A stretch of 64,000 nt of DNA from CAVTJL01 sp963828215. Its GTDB lineage: Bacteria; Pseudomonadota; Alphaproteobacteria; Geminicoccales; Geminicoccaceae. The stretch is from NCBI GenBank assembly GCA_963828215.1, contig CAWHFO010000051.1:248001-312000 (forward strand), read 5' to 3'. This document shows positions 1 through 8,850 of the stretch, one piece after another (within the stretch, counting starts at the first letter, position 1; every line of letters starts with the position of its first letter). The notes beneath the pieces are model-generated. The model was given only the letters and a program-made list of their open reading frames with translations. It was not told the DNA's origin and did not search any database. The position numbers were made by a program, and so were the translations under genes.

Positions 1-946
1 CGCCGAGCCGTGCGATCGCCGGGCCGTCCTCGAAACCCAGGAGGCGCAGCGCCTCCATCAGGTCGCCATGGGCCTTGCCCACGGTGACGATGCCGAGCCG
101 GGCATCCGGCGCCTCGACCACCAGGCGGTCCGGCGGATTGGCGCGGGCGAACGCCAGGGCGGCCTCGAGCTTTTTTTGCAGGCGCTCCTCGATCGCCACG
201 CTGGGCGGATCCCGCCAGCGGAAGTGGAGGCCGCCTCGCGGGGGCGCGAAATCGTCGGGCGTCGCGAACCGCGGCGGCAGGCCCGCCAGCTCGACGGTCG
301 CGGCACTCTCGACCGTCTCCGCGATCGCCTTGAAGCCGACCCAGCCGCCCGAGAAGCGGGACAGGGCCCAGCCATAGAGGCCGAGCCCGAGATAGTCGGC
401 GACGCCGGCCGGATTGAGGACGGGGATCGACCAGGCGGCGAGCGTCTGGTCGCTCTGGTGCGCCATGGTCGAGGAGACGGCACCGTGATCGTCGCCGGCG
501 ACGAGGAGCACCCCGCCCCGCGGCGAGGTGCCGTAGGCGTGCGCATGCTTGATGGCATCGCCCGCGCAGTCGACGCCGGGGCCCTTGCCGTACCACATGG
601 CGAAGACGCCATCGACCGTGGCCCGGCCCTCGCTCTCGACCTGCTGCGAGCCCAGCACCGCGGTCGCCGCCAGCGCCTCGTTGACCCCAGGCTGGAACCG
701 GACATTCTCCTTCTCCAGGAGGTCCCGGGCGGCCCAGAGCGCCTGGTCCAATCCCGCAAGGGGGGAACCCCGATAGCCCGAGACGAAGCCGGCGGTCTTG
801 AGCCCCAGCGCCCGATCGAGGCGCCGCTGCTCCAGCAGCAGTCGCACGAGCGCCTGCGTCCCGCTGATGAAGACGCGGCCCCGCTCGCGCGTATAGCGAT
901 CGTTCAGCCGATAGCCGAGGTCGAGCGTTTCGCCCGGCATACCCAT
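1..946 (-). CDS. Indolepyruvate ferredoxin oxidoreductase, fused large subunit (5' part only)
   Basis: The enzyme oxidatively decarboxylates aryl-pyruvates such as indolepyruvate to acyl-CoA using thiamine diphosphate and ferredoxin, in aromatic amino-acid breakdown. About 315 N-terminal residues are visible and the gene runs off the left edge; fused alpha/beta proteins of this family are usually over 1,100 residues. Residues 56-63 (SGYRGSPL) and 151-166 (starting GDDHGAVSST) match the conserved pyrimidine-binding part of the family. The start at 946 has AAGGAGG six bases upstream; an in-frame ATG two codons later is less well spaced. The gene is divergent from an Lrp-type regulator, an arrangement common for this enzyme in Alphaproteobacteria, so amino-acid-responsive control is likely. 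No frame disruption is visible in this part. Confidence 0.9.
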   Translation of the reverse strand, partial: MGMPGETLDLGYRLNDRYTRERGRVFISGTQALVRLLLEQRRLDRALGLKTAGFVSGYRGSPLAGLDQALWAARDLLEKENVRFQPGVNEALAATAVLGSQQVESEGRATVDGVFAMWYGKGPGVDCAGDAIKHAHAYGTSPRGGVLLVAGDDHGAVSSTMAHQSDQTLAAWSIPVLNPAGVADYLGLGLYGWALSRFSGGWVGFKAIAETVESAATVELAGLPPRFATPDDFAPPRGGLHFRWRDPPSVAIEERLQKKLEAALAFARANPPDRLVVEAPDARLGIVTVGKAHGDLMEALRLLGFEDGPAIARLG

Positions 947-1093
947 CCGAAACCTCCTTGGGGCGGGTCGGGCCCGCCGATGGTCCGGAGGCTAACGCGG
1001 ATGCGCCGAAAGGTGCTTGCTAAGTCTCCCGCAGAAGGGTGAGAATGCGGTGGATCGTTTCTCCGGGGGCTCATTCCGAGGAAAAAGCTGCCG

Positions 1094-1570
1094 ATGAGCA
1101 CCTCGACCGACGATGCCGTCAAGCGCCGGATCCTGGCGGTCCTGCAGCGTGAGGGCCGCCTCACCAACCAGGAGCTCGCGGAGCGTATCGGCCTCTCGGC
1201 CAGCCCCTGCTGGCGCCGGGTCCGCGAGCTCGAGGCCGAGGGTGTCATTCGCCGCTATGCCGCCATCCTCGACCCCGAGAAGGTGGGGGTCGGCGAATGC
1301 GTCTTCACCCACATCAACCTTCAGATGCACAACCGCGAGTCCCTCCAGGAGTTCGAGCGCGCCGTCAAGGACCGCCCCGAGATCGTCGAGTGCTACGCGA
1401 TCACCGGCGACGCCGACTTCATGCTGAAGGTCTACGTGCCCGACATCCGCGCCTATGACCGATTCCTGAACGACGTGGTGTTCCGCATCCCGGGCGTCGT
1501 CCATGTCAAGTCCAGCTTCGCGCTCCGCGAGGTGAAGTACGATACGGCGCTGCCCTTGCCGGATGCGTGA
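1094..1570 (+). CDS. Lrp/AsnC-family transcriptional regulator
   Basis: A 158-residue DNA-binding protein of normal Lrp/AsnC length. Residues about 8-60 form the winged helix-turn-helix (KRRILAVLQREGRL, then the recognition stretch around LSASPCWRRV). Residues about 75-150 form the RAM/AsnC ligand-binding domain, including the typical YAITGDADFMLKV strand. Such proteins act as dimers or octamers and respond to amino acids or keto acids. It faces away from the indolepyruvate oxidoreductase gene across a 147-base gap, which makes that gene its most likely target; this is inferred from position. A GAGGA motif precedes the ATG. Confidence 0.93.
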   Translation: MSTSTDDAVKRRILAVLQREGRLTNQELAERIGLSASPCWRRVRELEAEGVIRRYAAILDPEKVGVGECVFTHINLQMHNRESLQEFERAVKDRPEIVECYAITGDADFMLKVYVPDIRAYDRFLNDVVFRIPGVVHVKSSFALREVKYDTALPLPDA

Positions 1571-1887
1571 ATGGCGTGGGCCCGGTCGGCCGCCGTCTCT
1601 TGGCCGACTCCAAGAATGCCATTGGCTCCGCCGGCCGCTACAAAGCCCCGCGGCCACGTGCTCGGGCGAGGCTACCGCTTACCGATACCCGACTATGCTT
1701 AACGAGAGGTATAGGTCGGGCGTTTCGTCACTGTCGCGCATCTTCACTTGCATGGGCGTCCGTGAGCGGCGACGTCTGCCCGGCTGCCTTCGGCCGTGGC
1801 TCGGCCGGCCCGGCGGCAGAACGGAGGGGCGCGGCGGTGCCACAGCGCCGACCGTGACCCGGGAAACGCCAAAGACGCGGGGATGTC
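1571..1887. promoter_or_regulatory. Non-coding gap with imperfect inverted repeat
   Basis: About 317 bases without a convincing gene. It contains an imperfect inverted repeat, CCCGACTAT at 1688-1696 and ATAGGTCGGG at 1711-1720, separated by 14 bases and with a one-base bulge in one arm. It could be a regulator site or RNA hairpin in the leader of the downstream RTX gene. No clear sigma-70 promoter boxes were identified. Confidence 0.35.
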
Positions 1888-3335
1888 ATGGGGACGACGA
1901 CCAGCAGCCTGAGCTCCGACCTGTCGGGCATCGACGCGTCGGGGCTGTCCGCCGCCGATGTGCTGGCCGTCTCGACCGCCAGTGCCAAACACAGCAGCGT
2001 ATCCTACAACACCATCACCGGCACCCAGGGCGACGACCTGCTCAACGGGACGAGCGGGGCCGACTACATCAACGGGCTGGCCGGCAACGACACGATCAAC
2101 GGCGGCTACGGCAGCGACAAGCTGATCGGCGGCTCCGGCAACGATCAGATGAACGGCGACAGCGGCTTCCTCGTCGTCGACAACCAGAGCGCCGGCAACG
2201 ACTACATGGACGGCGGCTCCGGCGACGACATGATGGACGGCGGCGGCGGCGACGACAGCATGATCGGCGGCTCCGGCAACGACTATCTGTTCGGGGGCTT
2301 CGGCGGCAGCGACGTGCTGAACGGGGGGTCCGGCAACGACCGGCTCCACGGCGGGTTCATCTCGCCCTTCGACTCGCCGAGCGATCCGGGCCAGGACATC
2401 CTGATCGGCGGCAGCGGCCGCGACATCTTCGAGGGCCGCGTCTGGTACGACACCTTCCGGTCCGGCTACGGCACCCCGGCCCTCGGCGAGCAGCCGGCCA
2501 TCGTCACCGACTTCAAGCATGGCCAGGACCAGCTGGACCTCGTGTTCTACAGGCACGACGGCAGCGGCTTCAGCCACACCCGCGGCCAGTTCGACCTCGT
2601 CGACACCAACCATGACGGCGTCCTCGACAACTCCGACACCTACGTCAAGATCGAGGACGCGACTTATAACGGCCACTCGAAGCTCTCGACCGTCATCGAC
2701 TATGGCGACGCCTTCATCGCCGCGGGCCTGGTGAGTGCCGGCCAGATCGATCCGACCCGCATACGCTCACGATCTATGGCGTCACCGGCCTCACCGCCAG
2801 CGACTTCCTCGACACCAAGACCTATTACGACGTCTACGGCACGAGCTCGGATGGCCACGCGGTCACCGGCGACGCGCGGGACAATTGGGTGCTCTCGGGT
2901 ACCGGCGGCGAGATCCTCGACGGGCGCGGCGGCAACGACCTTCTCACCGGCCAGGGCGGCGACGACATCTTCAAGGTGGACTATTTCTCCGGCTCGCCGG
3001 GCGCCGACCAGGTGAGCGACTTCACGCACGGGCAGGACCAGCTCGACCTCTACGGCTCGAGCGGCCAAGCTCTGACTCTCGACATCCTGGACACGAACCA
3101 CAACGGCTCGCTCGACAGCAAAGATGCCTCCGTGCACATCCTCAAGAGCCATGAGTTGCTGACGCCCGGTGGCGCGCCCGACTACGGCAAGGCCATGGTC
3201 ATCGACCTCGACGTGGCCTCCGGCACGTCCGACCATTGGACGGGCGCGAACAGCGTCCTAATTCAGGGCGTGACGAAGCTGACGGCGGCCGATCTCGTCG
3301 ATCACTCCTCCAGCGCCAACCAAGTCGTGACCTGA
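1888..3335 (+). CDS. RTX-type calcium-binding secreted protein (frameshifted)
   Basis: A roughly 480-residue protein of the hemolysin-type calcium-binding family, expected to be exported by type I secretion. Nonapeptide-like repeats of the GGxGxDxL type (for example GGSGNDQMNG, GGSGDDMMDG) fill residues about 45-155 and recur near the C-terminus. Two modules repeat the order DFxHGQDQLDL, then an EF-hand-like loop: DTNHDGVLDNSD at 239-250 and DTNHNGSLDSKD in the second copy, which suggests internal duplication. The frame changes near 2757-2762 by a net loss of one base or gain of two; both sides read as continuous RTX protein. There is no cleavable N-terminal signal, and no type I exporter lies in the window. 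The ribosome-binding site is weak. The function beyond calcium binding is unknown. Confidence 0.85.
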
Positions 3336-3491
3336 AAGACACGAATGCCGCTCGTTCGGCTCCGGCAAGGGCCGGCGTCGGGCCGGTCGGCGTCGAGCTG
3401 TGTCGGCCGTCACCTTTCGTAAATCAAGTGCGCCTTAAGCTCCACGCGTCATGGGCCGGCAGCGGTGCCGCCCAGGCGTCGAAGGTGACCC

Positions 3492-3626
3492 ATGCTGGCG
3501 CGACTGGTTCTCTTTATGGGTGCGGTGCTGCTCGGCGTCCTGCTGCTGTTGGAACGGCCGACGCCCATGGCCATCGCCCCGAGCGACCTGCAGCCCGATC
3601 CGACGAGCGTCAGCGGCAAGGGCTGA
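3492..3626 (+). CDS. Small single-pass membrane protein, hypothetical
   Basis: A 44-residue open frame. Residues 1-20 (MLARLVLFMGAVLLGVLLLL) form one hydrophobic segment, followed by a short polar tail rich in Pro and Ser. GAAGG lies about seven bases ahead of the ATG. It could be a small membrane protein, or a signal anchor left from a larger gene. No family is recognised. The call rests only on the hydrophobic pattern and the ribosome-binding site. Confidence 0.4.
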   Translation: MLARLVLFMGAVLLGVLLLLERPTPMAIAPSDLQPDPTSVSGKG

Positions 3627-3662
3627 GGAGACTCATCGGGCGGGCTCGGTTCGACCGGTCGC

Positions 3663-3827
3663 CTACTGGGCCGTGTCCTCGATCTTGTCGCCGGCCTTCT
3701 GGATGGCCTTGCCGGTCGCCGCGGTGTTCTGACCCGTATCCTCCTTGAAGCCGTTCCACGTGTCGCCGCAACCCGCGAGGGCGAGGCCGAAGGCGGTCAG
3801 GAACACCAGGGACAGGATGCGTCGCAT
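3663..3827 (-). CDS. Entericidin-like small lipoprotein
   Basis: A 54-residue predicted lipoprotein. After a charged start (MRRI) comes a hydrophobic segment ending in the lipobox LAGC with Cys20, then a short mature part with the entericidin A/B-like pattern of alternating polar residues (GDTWNGFKEDTGQNT, then AIQKAGDKIEDTAQ). It is likely anchored to a membrane by its lipidated cysteine. Entericidins are small bacteriolytic or antidote lipoproteins in enterobacteria; in Alphaproteobacteria the role is not established, so only the family resemblance is claimed. AAGGA lies about ten bases upstream of the ATG. Confidence 0.75.
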   Translation of the reverse strand: MRRILSLVFLTAFGLALAGCGDTWNGFKEDTGQNTAATGKAIQKAGDKIEDTAQ

Positions 3828-3943
3828 GAAAGGATCGTCCTTCTTCTAGACATCACAGCCATGAACGCCCGCCAACCCCCGAGGTTCCCGCAAAGGCTCG
3901 GAGGCTGTCTCCGGCACCGGCTGCACCTCCCCCAGAACCGCGA

Positions 3944-3990
3944 AGAGCGTCCGTGCCCCGGAGGGCGACAGAGCGTCCGTGCCCCGGAGG
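3944..3990. repeat. Short tandem direct repeat, 21-base unit, 26-base period
   Basis: Two identical 21-base copies (beginning AGAGCGTCCGTGCC and ending GGAGG) lie at 3944-3964 and 3970-3990, separated by five bases. They sit in the roughly 320-base gap between the small lipoprotein and the class II aldolase. The remainder of that gap (3828-4146) shows no convincing gene. The repeat could be a regulator-binding pair or a simple duplication. Confidence 0.7.
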
Positions 3991-4146
3991 AGTGTGCCGC
4001 GTCCCAGCAAGGCTCGCCGCCGGGTGCGCCCCCGCTGGCCGGCCGCCTGCGCGCCTTTTCCTTCCGGAAGACAGGCAGCCGACCTTGACGCATGGCGCCC
4101 GTCGGGGCACTCGGCAGCCGGCAGCGCCGCAGGGGAGACGTATCGG

Positions 4147-4893
4147 ATGAGCGACGGCATCGAGGAGCAACGACGGGATCTCGCCTGCGCCTTGCGGTGG
4201 GCCGCCCGGCTCGGCCTGCAGGAAGGCGTCTGCAACCACTTCTCGCTCGCCGTCGCGTACGAGGACGGGGTGGTCCGGGGCGATCGCTTCCTGATCAACC
4301 CCTATGGCTGGCACTGGTCGGAGATCACCGCCTCCTCGCTCGTGCTCTGTGCCGCCGACGGCACCGTGCTCGAGGGCGACAACACCGTGGAGCCGACCGC
4401 CTTCTTCATCCATTCGCGGGTCCATCTGGGCGCGCCCCAGGCCACCTGCGTCCTGCACACGCACATGCCCTATGCCACGGCGCTGACCCTCCGCGAGGGC
4501 GGCCGGCTCCGGATGTGCGAGCAGAACGCCCTGATGTTCTACGGGCGCGTCTCCTACGACGACGACTATGCCGGGCTCGCGCTCGATGCGGCCGAGGGCG
4601 ATCGGCTGGCGGCGAAGCTCGGCAATGGCAGCGCCCTCTTCCTCGCCTGCCACGGCGTCGTCGTCACCGGCGCCAACGTCGCCGAGGCGTTCACCGATCT
4701 CTACTATCTCGAGCGGGCGGCGCAGGCGCAGGTGCTGGCGGAGACGGGCGGCCACCGGCTGCGCACCATCCCCGAGGACATCCAGCGCGCGGCCGCCCAG
4801 CAGTACCGCCAGGAATATCCGGGCCTGGCCGCGCGCCACTTCACGGCGCTGCGCCGCATCCTCGACAGCCAGGAGCCGGGCTATCGGGACTGA
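4147..4893 (+). CDS. Class II aldolase/adducin family protein
   Basis: A 248-residue zinc-dependent class II aldolase/adducin-fold protein, usually a sugar-phosphate or sugar-acid aldolase. The metal-binding histidines are visible: H104 and H106 in VLHTHMPYA and H169 in LACHGVVVTG. Glu82 in VEPTAFFIHS is the likely catalytic acid. The length fits the family. The start at 4147 is chosen because GGGAGA lies eight bases upstream and the product then begins just before the conserved domain; the same frame is open further upstream but is not protein-like. It converges with an MFS transporter gene 38 bases downstream. The substrate cannot be read from sequence. Confidence 0.88.
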   Translation: MSDGIEEQRRDLACALRWAARLGLQEGVCNHFSLAVAYEDGVVRGDRFLINPYGWHWSEITASSLVLCAADGTVLEGDNTVEPTAFFIHSRVHLGAPQATCVLHTHMPYATALTLREGGRLRMCEQNALMFYGRVSYDDDYAGLALDAAEGDRLAAKLGNGSALFLACHGVVVTGANVAEAFTDLYYLERAAQAQVLAETGGHRLRTIPEDIQRAAAQQYRQEYPGLAARHFTALRRILDSQEPGYRD

Positions 4894-4931
4894 GCCTGCC
4901 GAGAGGTCGGGCGCCCGGCGACGGTTCCTTC

Positions 4932-6126
4932 TCAGCTCGGGGCCGGACGGGACCGGGCGAGCAGCCGGACCGCGCCCGTGCAGGGTGCCACGGCCAGGAA
5001 CATCAGCGCGCCGAGCAGCACGGCGGCGGACGCCGTGCCGGACCGGTCCCGCAGCAGCCCGGCCAGGGCCGGCCCGGACGCGACCACGGCATAGTAGCAG
5101 GTAAAGAACACGCCCAGCCCGACGGCCCGGTTGGCGGGCGCCAGGATGCGCCCCGGCTGGGCCATGACGGCGCCCGGGGCCGGGCCCAGCATCAGGCCGA
5201 AAAGACTGCACAGCAGGAGCGGCAGGACGCCCACGGGCAGCAGCGCCATGGTGGCGGCGAGCGCACAGGAGAACACCATGACCGCAGCATCGGGCCGGCC
5301 GCTGCGCTGGACGGCCCAGCCGCTCAGCGGGATCGAGACCATGCTGATCCACAGCGCCGTCCCGGTCCACGACGCGGCCAGGACCGGGGTCACGCCTTGC
5401 TCGGCCAGCATCGGCGGCACGAAGCTGAAGAAGAGCACGAGCCCGAGATTGAGACCGCCCCAGCCGAGACCTGAGACGATGACGGGTGCCAGCTCGCGCC
5501 ATGGCGGCAAGGCGGGGCGCTGCGGCGCCGCCTGCCTCGCCTCCGCCGAGGCCTCGGGCGGCGGGCGATAGAGGGTCGCCAGGAGCAGCAGGGCCAGGGC
5601 GCAGATGGCGGTCGCCAAGTGCATCGCGGCGCGCCAGCCCTCCGCGCGGGCGATCAGGCCCTGAAGAACCAGCCCCGCGGCGATGCCGAACGGCCAGCTC
5701 GCCAGCACCACGGCCATCGCGAGCACGATCTCCCGCCCGGCGAACCAGTCGGTCGCCATCTTCGTCAGGACCAGGCTGAACAGCACGGCGCCGACGCCGC
5801 TCAGCAGCCGGCCGGCGACGGCCGTGCCGTAGTCCCCGGCCACTCCCATGCAGCAGCCCGCCGGCGATCATGAGCGCGAGGCCGCTCGTGCAGATCGCCT
5901 TGTCGCCCAGGCGCCGCCCCAGCAGCCCGCCCGGGAGGGCTATGGCCACGCCCGGCAGCATGTAGAGACCGATGAGCGTGCCCACCTCGGCATAGCCGAT
6001 GCCGAAATCCTGCACCAGCAGCGGAGCCGTCGAGGCGACCGACTGGAACTGAAAGCCGAGCGCCACGCGCGCCACGAACAGCAGGGCCAGCATCAGCCAG
6101 CGGCCGTTGTCGCCCGGATGCTCCAT
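4932..6126 (-). CDS. Major facilitator superfamily transporter (frameshifted)
   Basis: A roughly 397-residue inner-membrane secondary transporter with about 12 hydrophobic segments. The N-terminal half (from MEHPGDNGRWLMLALLF) carries helices 1-3 and a motif-A-like loop, GGLLGRRLGDKAI. The second half (from GDYGTAVAGRLLSG) continues the fold to the C-terminus. The frame changes near 5850; removing one C directly ahead of ATGGGAG on the coding strand rejoins both parts. It resembles the cyanate/CynX-like branch of MFS, but the substrate is unknown. The gene converges with the class II aldolase gene. Confidence 0.82.
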
Positions 6127-6264
6127 GCGCTGCCCCGCCCAGATCGCCGAGTCCGGCGAAAGCTATCCGGCTCGTCTCGAGGGCACAACTGCGCGCATCC
6201 GACCACGCACCCGGAGGCCGGCGCGGGCAGGTCGCGTCCTCCCCCGAAAATCGGACCTTCCAGG

Positions 6265-6289
6265 GGAACAAACCGCGCCCTCAGGCGTC
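6265..6289 (+). promoter_or_regulatory. Candidate EcfG-type general stress promoter
   Basis: GGAAC at 6265-6269 is followed after 16 bases by CGTC at 6286-6289, close to the GGAAC-N16/17-CGTT pattern used by the alphaproteobacterial general stress sigma factor EcfG. It lies about 90 bases ahead of the flippase-like gene on the same strand. The match is one base off the consensus and is a suggestion only. Confidence 0.3.
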
Positions 6290-6378
6290 TAGCCCTGAGG
6301 TGCCGCCCCGAATTGGCATCAACCGCGTCGAAGGCCGCCTGCCCGCGCCAGCGGCTCGAACCGAGCGGAGGAGAATAG

Positions 6379-7377
6379 TTGAGCCGAGCCCGAAGCCGCC
6401 CCGCCCTGGCGGGGTGCCCGCCGGAGGATTGCCCGCCCGCTTCGCAGCGCGGCTCGGCGCGCCGCCTGCTGGCCGGAGGCTTCACGGTGGCCGCCCTGGT
6501 CGGCTTGGCCTTCGTCGTCGACTGGCACGCCTTCTTCCGCATTCTCCGCCATGCCGAGCCTGCGCTCGTCGTCCTGGCCGGTCTGGCGATGGTCGTCGAC
6601 CGGCTCATCGTGTCCTGGCGCTGGCAGCTCCTGCTGGCCCCGGTCGGCGTCCGCATCTCGTTCCTCGACAATTGGCGGATCTACTCGGGCAGCCAGGCCG
6701 CCGCCCATGTCCTGCCGCTCGACGTCGTGGCCGACGCGCTGCGCGCCTCCTGGGTGGCACGCCGCGGCCCGGCCCTGGGCTCGGTCGCTGCGACCATCGT
6801 CGTGGAGCGGCTGCTCTCGGTCCTGGTCTCGGGCGCCCTTTCGCTGCTCGCCGTCCTGTTCCTCGGCCTCCATCTCCTGGGCCCGGGTCTGGGTCACATC
6901 GCCACCCTCCTGACTCTGGGGGTCCTCGCCGTGGCGACGGTCTCCCTGCCCCCCAGTCGCCGGATGCTGATCGGCTGGCTCTGGCGGCGACGGCGGCTCC
7001 GCCGCTTCCTCGCGATGACCCGTCGACTGTCACGGGACCGCGAAGCGCTGTCGGCGGCCAGCGCGCTCACGGTGCTCCGGCAGATCGTGGTGACGCTCGC
7101 CAACTGTCTCCTCGCCGTCGGCCTGGGCCTGCCGGTCGACCCGCTGGTGTTCGCGGCCGCCTTCCTGGCGGCCCTCCTGATCGCCCGCCTGCCTGGAAGC
7201 CTGGGCGGGCTCGGCGTCTTCGAGGTCGCGTTGGCGGCATTGCTCGCCGGCTACGGCGTGAGCCCCGCGGAGGCGCTGGCGGTGGCCCTCCTCGGCCGGG
7301 TGCTGGCCATCCTGGCGCTCGCCCCCGGCCTCGGCCTGCTGGCCTTCTCGGGCGTGCCCCGGCGGGCACCTGCCTGA
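6379..7377 (+). CDS. Lysylphosphatidylglycerol synthase-type (UPF0104) flippase-like membrane protein
   Basis: A 332-residue integral membrane protein with about eight hydrophobic segments. It matches the transmembrane region of the MprF/AglD/UPF0104 family (GGLGVFEVALAALLAGYGVS near residues 278-297, and an early WRWQLLLAPVGV region). Members translocate lipids or lipid-linked sugars. The soluble aminoacyl-transferase domain of MprF is absent, so it probably does not aminoacylate lipid. The start is TTG at 6379, with GGAGGAG six bases upstream, which makes this unusual start convincing. The gene is intact and precedes an aldolase-family gene by about 100 bases. Confidence 0.83.
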   Translation: MSRARSRPALAGCPPEDCPPASQRGSARRLLAGGFTVAALVGLAFVVDWHAFFRILRHAEPALVVLAGLAMVVDRLIVSWRWQLLLAPVGVRISFLDNWRIYSGSQAAAHVLPLDVVADALRASWVARRGPALGSVAATIVVERLLSVLVSGALSLLAVLFLGLHLLGPGLGHIATLLTLGVLAVATVSLPPSRRMLIGWLWRRRRLRRFLAMTRRLSRDREALSAASALTVLRQIVVTLANCLLAVGLGLPVDPLVFAAAFLAALLIARLPGSLGGLGVFEVALAALLAGYGVSPAEALAVALLGRVLAILALAPGLGLLAFSGVPRRAPA

Positions 7378-7475
7378 GCGCCGGCCCAAGGCGGTCGTCG
7401 GCGCCCGGGCGTTGGGCTAGGGTCAGGCCGGCCTGGGGCCACGAGGAGGCCGCTCGGCAGGGGAGGCTCGGCAGG

Positions 7476-8378
7476 ATGACGGCCAGGACCGCGTTCCGCG
7501 GCATCTATCCCATTCTCTATGCGTTCTTCGGACAGGACGGGCGGCTGGACCGCGAGGCGATGCGTCGGCAGGCCGAAGCCTGCGTGCGTGGCGGCGCCCA
7601 CGGCATCGCCGCTCTGGGCCTCGCGACCGAGGTGAGCAAGCTGACGCTCGCCGAGCGTCGGGACGTCATGGAGTGGCTCGCGGCCGACATCGCCGGCCGG
7701 CTGCCCATCGCCATCACCGTGTTCGGCGAGACCGCCCGGTCGCAGATCGACTTCGTGCGCGCCGCGGCCGACCTCGGCGTCGCCTGGGTCATCCTCCAAC
7801 CCCCGCCTCAGCGGCCGCTGCGCGAGGCGGAGCTGCTGCGGTTCTTCGGCCAGGTCGCCGATGCGGCCCCGATCCCCGTCGCCATTCAGAACGCGCCTCA
7901 GTTTCTCGGCGTGGGCCTCTCCGACGAGGGGCTCCTGGCGCTGCGCCGCAACCACCCGAATTTTTGTCTTTTGAAGGGCGAGGCATCGGCGCTGGAGATC
8001 GGGCGGACGATCGAGGCGCTGCGGGGCGAGGTCGCCGTCTTCAACGGTCGGGCCGGGCTCGAGCTGCCGGATATCCTTCGCGCCGGCTGTGCCGGCATGA
8101 TCCCGGCGCCGGAATGCTTCGACGTGCAGGTGCGGATCTTCGAGGCCATGGAGCAGGGCGACGAGGCCCTGGCCGAGCGGCTCTACCGGGATATCCTGCC
8201 CCTCGTCACCTTCCTGATGCAGTCGGTGCCGCAGTTCGTCTGCTACGGCAAGCGCCTCGCGGCGCGGCGGCTAGGCCTCGGCGCGGTGACCGATCGAGAG
8301 CCCTGCCAGCGCCCCGTGCCCCTCGGCCTTCGGGCGACGGAGCGCTACGGCGCCTTCCTCCCCCCGCTCGCGACCTGA
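7476..8378 (+). CDS. Dihydrodipicolinate synthase/KDG aldolase-family protein lacking the usual tyrosine
   Basis: A 300-residue TIM-barrel protein of the DapA/N-acetylneuraminate lyase family. Lys167 in FCLLKGEAS is the expected Schiff-base lysine. The place where classical members carry YN-P (catalytic Tyr133 in DapA) reads IQNAP at 137-141, so the tyrosine is missing. This implies a chemistry other than lysine synthesis, for example a keto-deoxy sugar-acid dehydratase or aldolase. The ATG at 7476 follows GGGGAGG. The 3' end overlaps the convergent response-regulator gene by 34 bases. The gene is intact. Confidence 0.8.
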   Translation: MTARTAFRGIYPILYAFFGQDGRLDREAMRRQAEACVRGGAHGIAALGLATEVSKLTLAERRDVMEWLAADIAGRLPIAITVFGETARSQIDFVRAAADLGVAWVILQPPPQRPLREAELLRFFGQVADAAPIPVAIQNAPQFLGVGLSDEGLLALRRNHPNFCLLKGEASALEIGRTIEALRGEVAVFNGRAGLELPDILRAGCAGMIPAPECFDVQVRIFEAMEQGDEALAERLYRDILPLVTFLMQSVPQFVCYGKRLAARRLGLGAVTDREPCQRPVPLGLRATERYGAFLPPLAT

Positions 8379-8818
8379 CCGGTCGGAGCCGAAGGCGGTT
8401 CCGGGCCACGAGCCCGGGGCGCCTCAGCCGCTGCCGCCACCTGCGGCGAGCCCGCCCGGCGCATCACCTGATCGAGCGCCGAGAGCAGCCGCTTCGGCGA
8501 GAAGGGCTTGCGGACGACCCGATTGGCGGCGAAGCGATCGGGCAGGGACTCGGCGCTGTAGCCGGTGAGGAAGACGAACGGTATGCGCCGCGCGATCAGC
8601 GTGTCGGCCAGCTCGAACGTCGTGCTGCCGTTGACCTGCACGTCCAGCAAGGCCATGTCGAGCTGCTCGTCCCGCGCCCGCCTCGCCCCTTCCTCGACCG
8701 TGAACTCCAGAGCGACGATCCGGCACCCGGCGCCCTCGATGACCATCCTGAGATCGAGAGCGATGATGCCGTCGTCCTCGACGATGAGCACCCTCGACCC
8801 TCTAAGGGCGTCCGCCAT
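8345..8818 (-). CDS. Single-domain response regulator
   Basis: A 157-residue receiver-only protein. The acidic pocket is E14-D15-D16, the phosphorylation site is Asp59 (ALLDVQV), the switch residue is Thr85 (FLTGYSAE) and the conserved lysine is Lys104 in KPFS. The FLTGYS stretch resembles the FATGUY receivers that often partner HWE kinases. About 35 Ala/Pro-rich residues follow the domain. It starts 32 bases downstream of the kinase stop with GGAGG at good distance, so the two are probably co-transcribed partners. It has no output domain and may act by protein binding or as a phosphate sink. Confidence 0.88.
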   Translation of the reverse strand: MADALRGSRVLIVEDDGIIALDLRMVIEGAGCRIVALEFTVEEGARRARDEQLDMALLDVQVNGSTTFELADTLIARRIPFVFLTGYSAESLPDRFAANRVVRKPFSPKRLLSALDQVMRRAGSPQVAAAAEAPRARGPEPPSAPTGQVASGGRKAP

Positions 8819-8850
8819 GAGACGAGAACCTCCATCCTGGCAGGGGGCCG

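Noticed and set aside
68..1042. Plus-strand open frame of 324 codons opposite the indolepyruvate oxidoreductase
   Set aside because: High GC creates long antisense frames; the minus frame has family motifs and a ribosome-binding site.
1563..2615. Long open frame rich in Arg/Gly/Pro overlapping the RTX gene
   Set aside because: It is a different frame of the RTX repeats; composition is biased and there is no domain, while the RTX frame has clear repeats.
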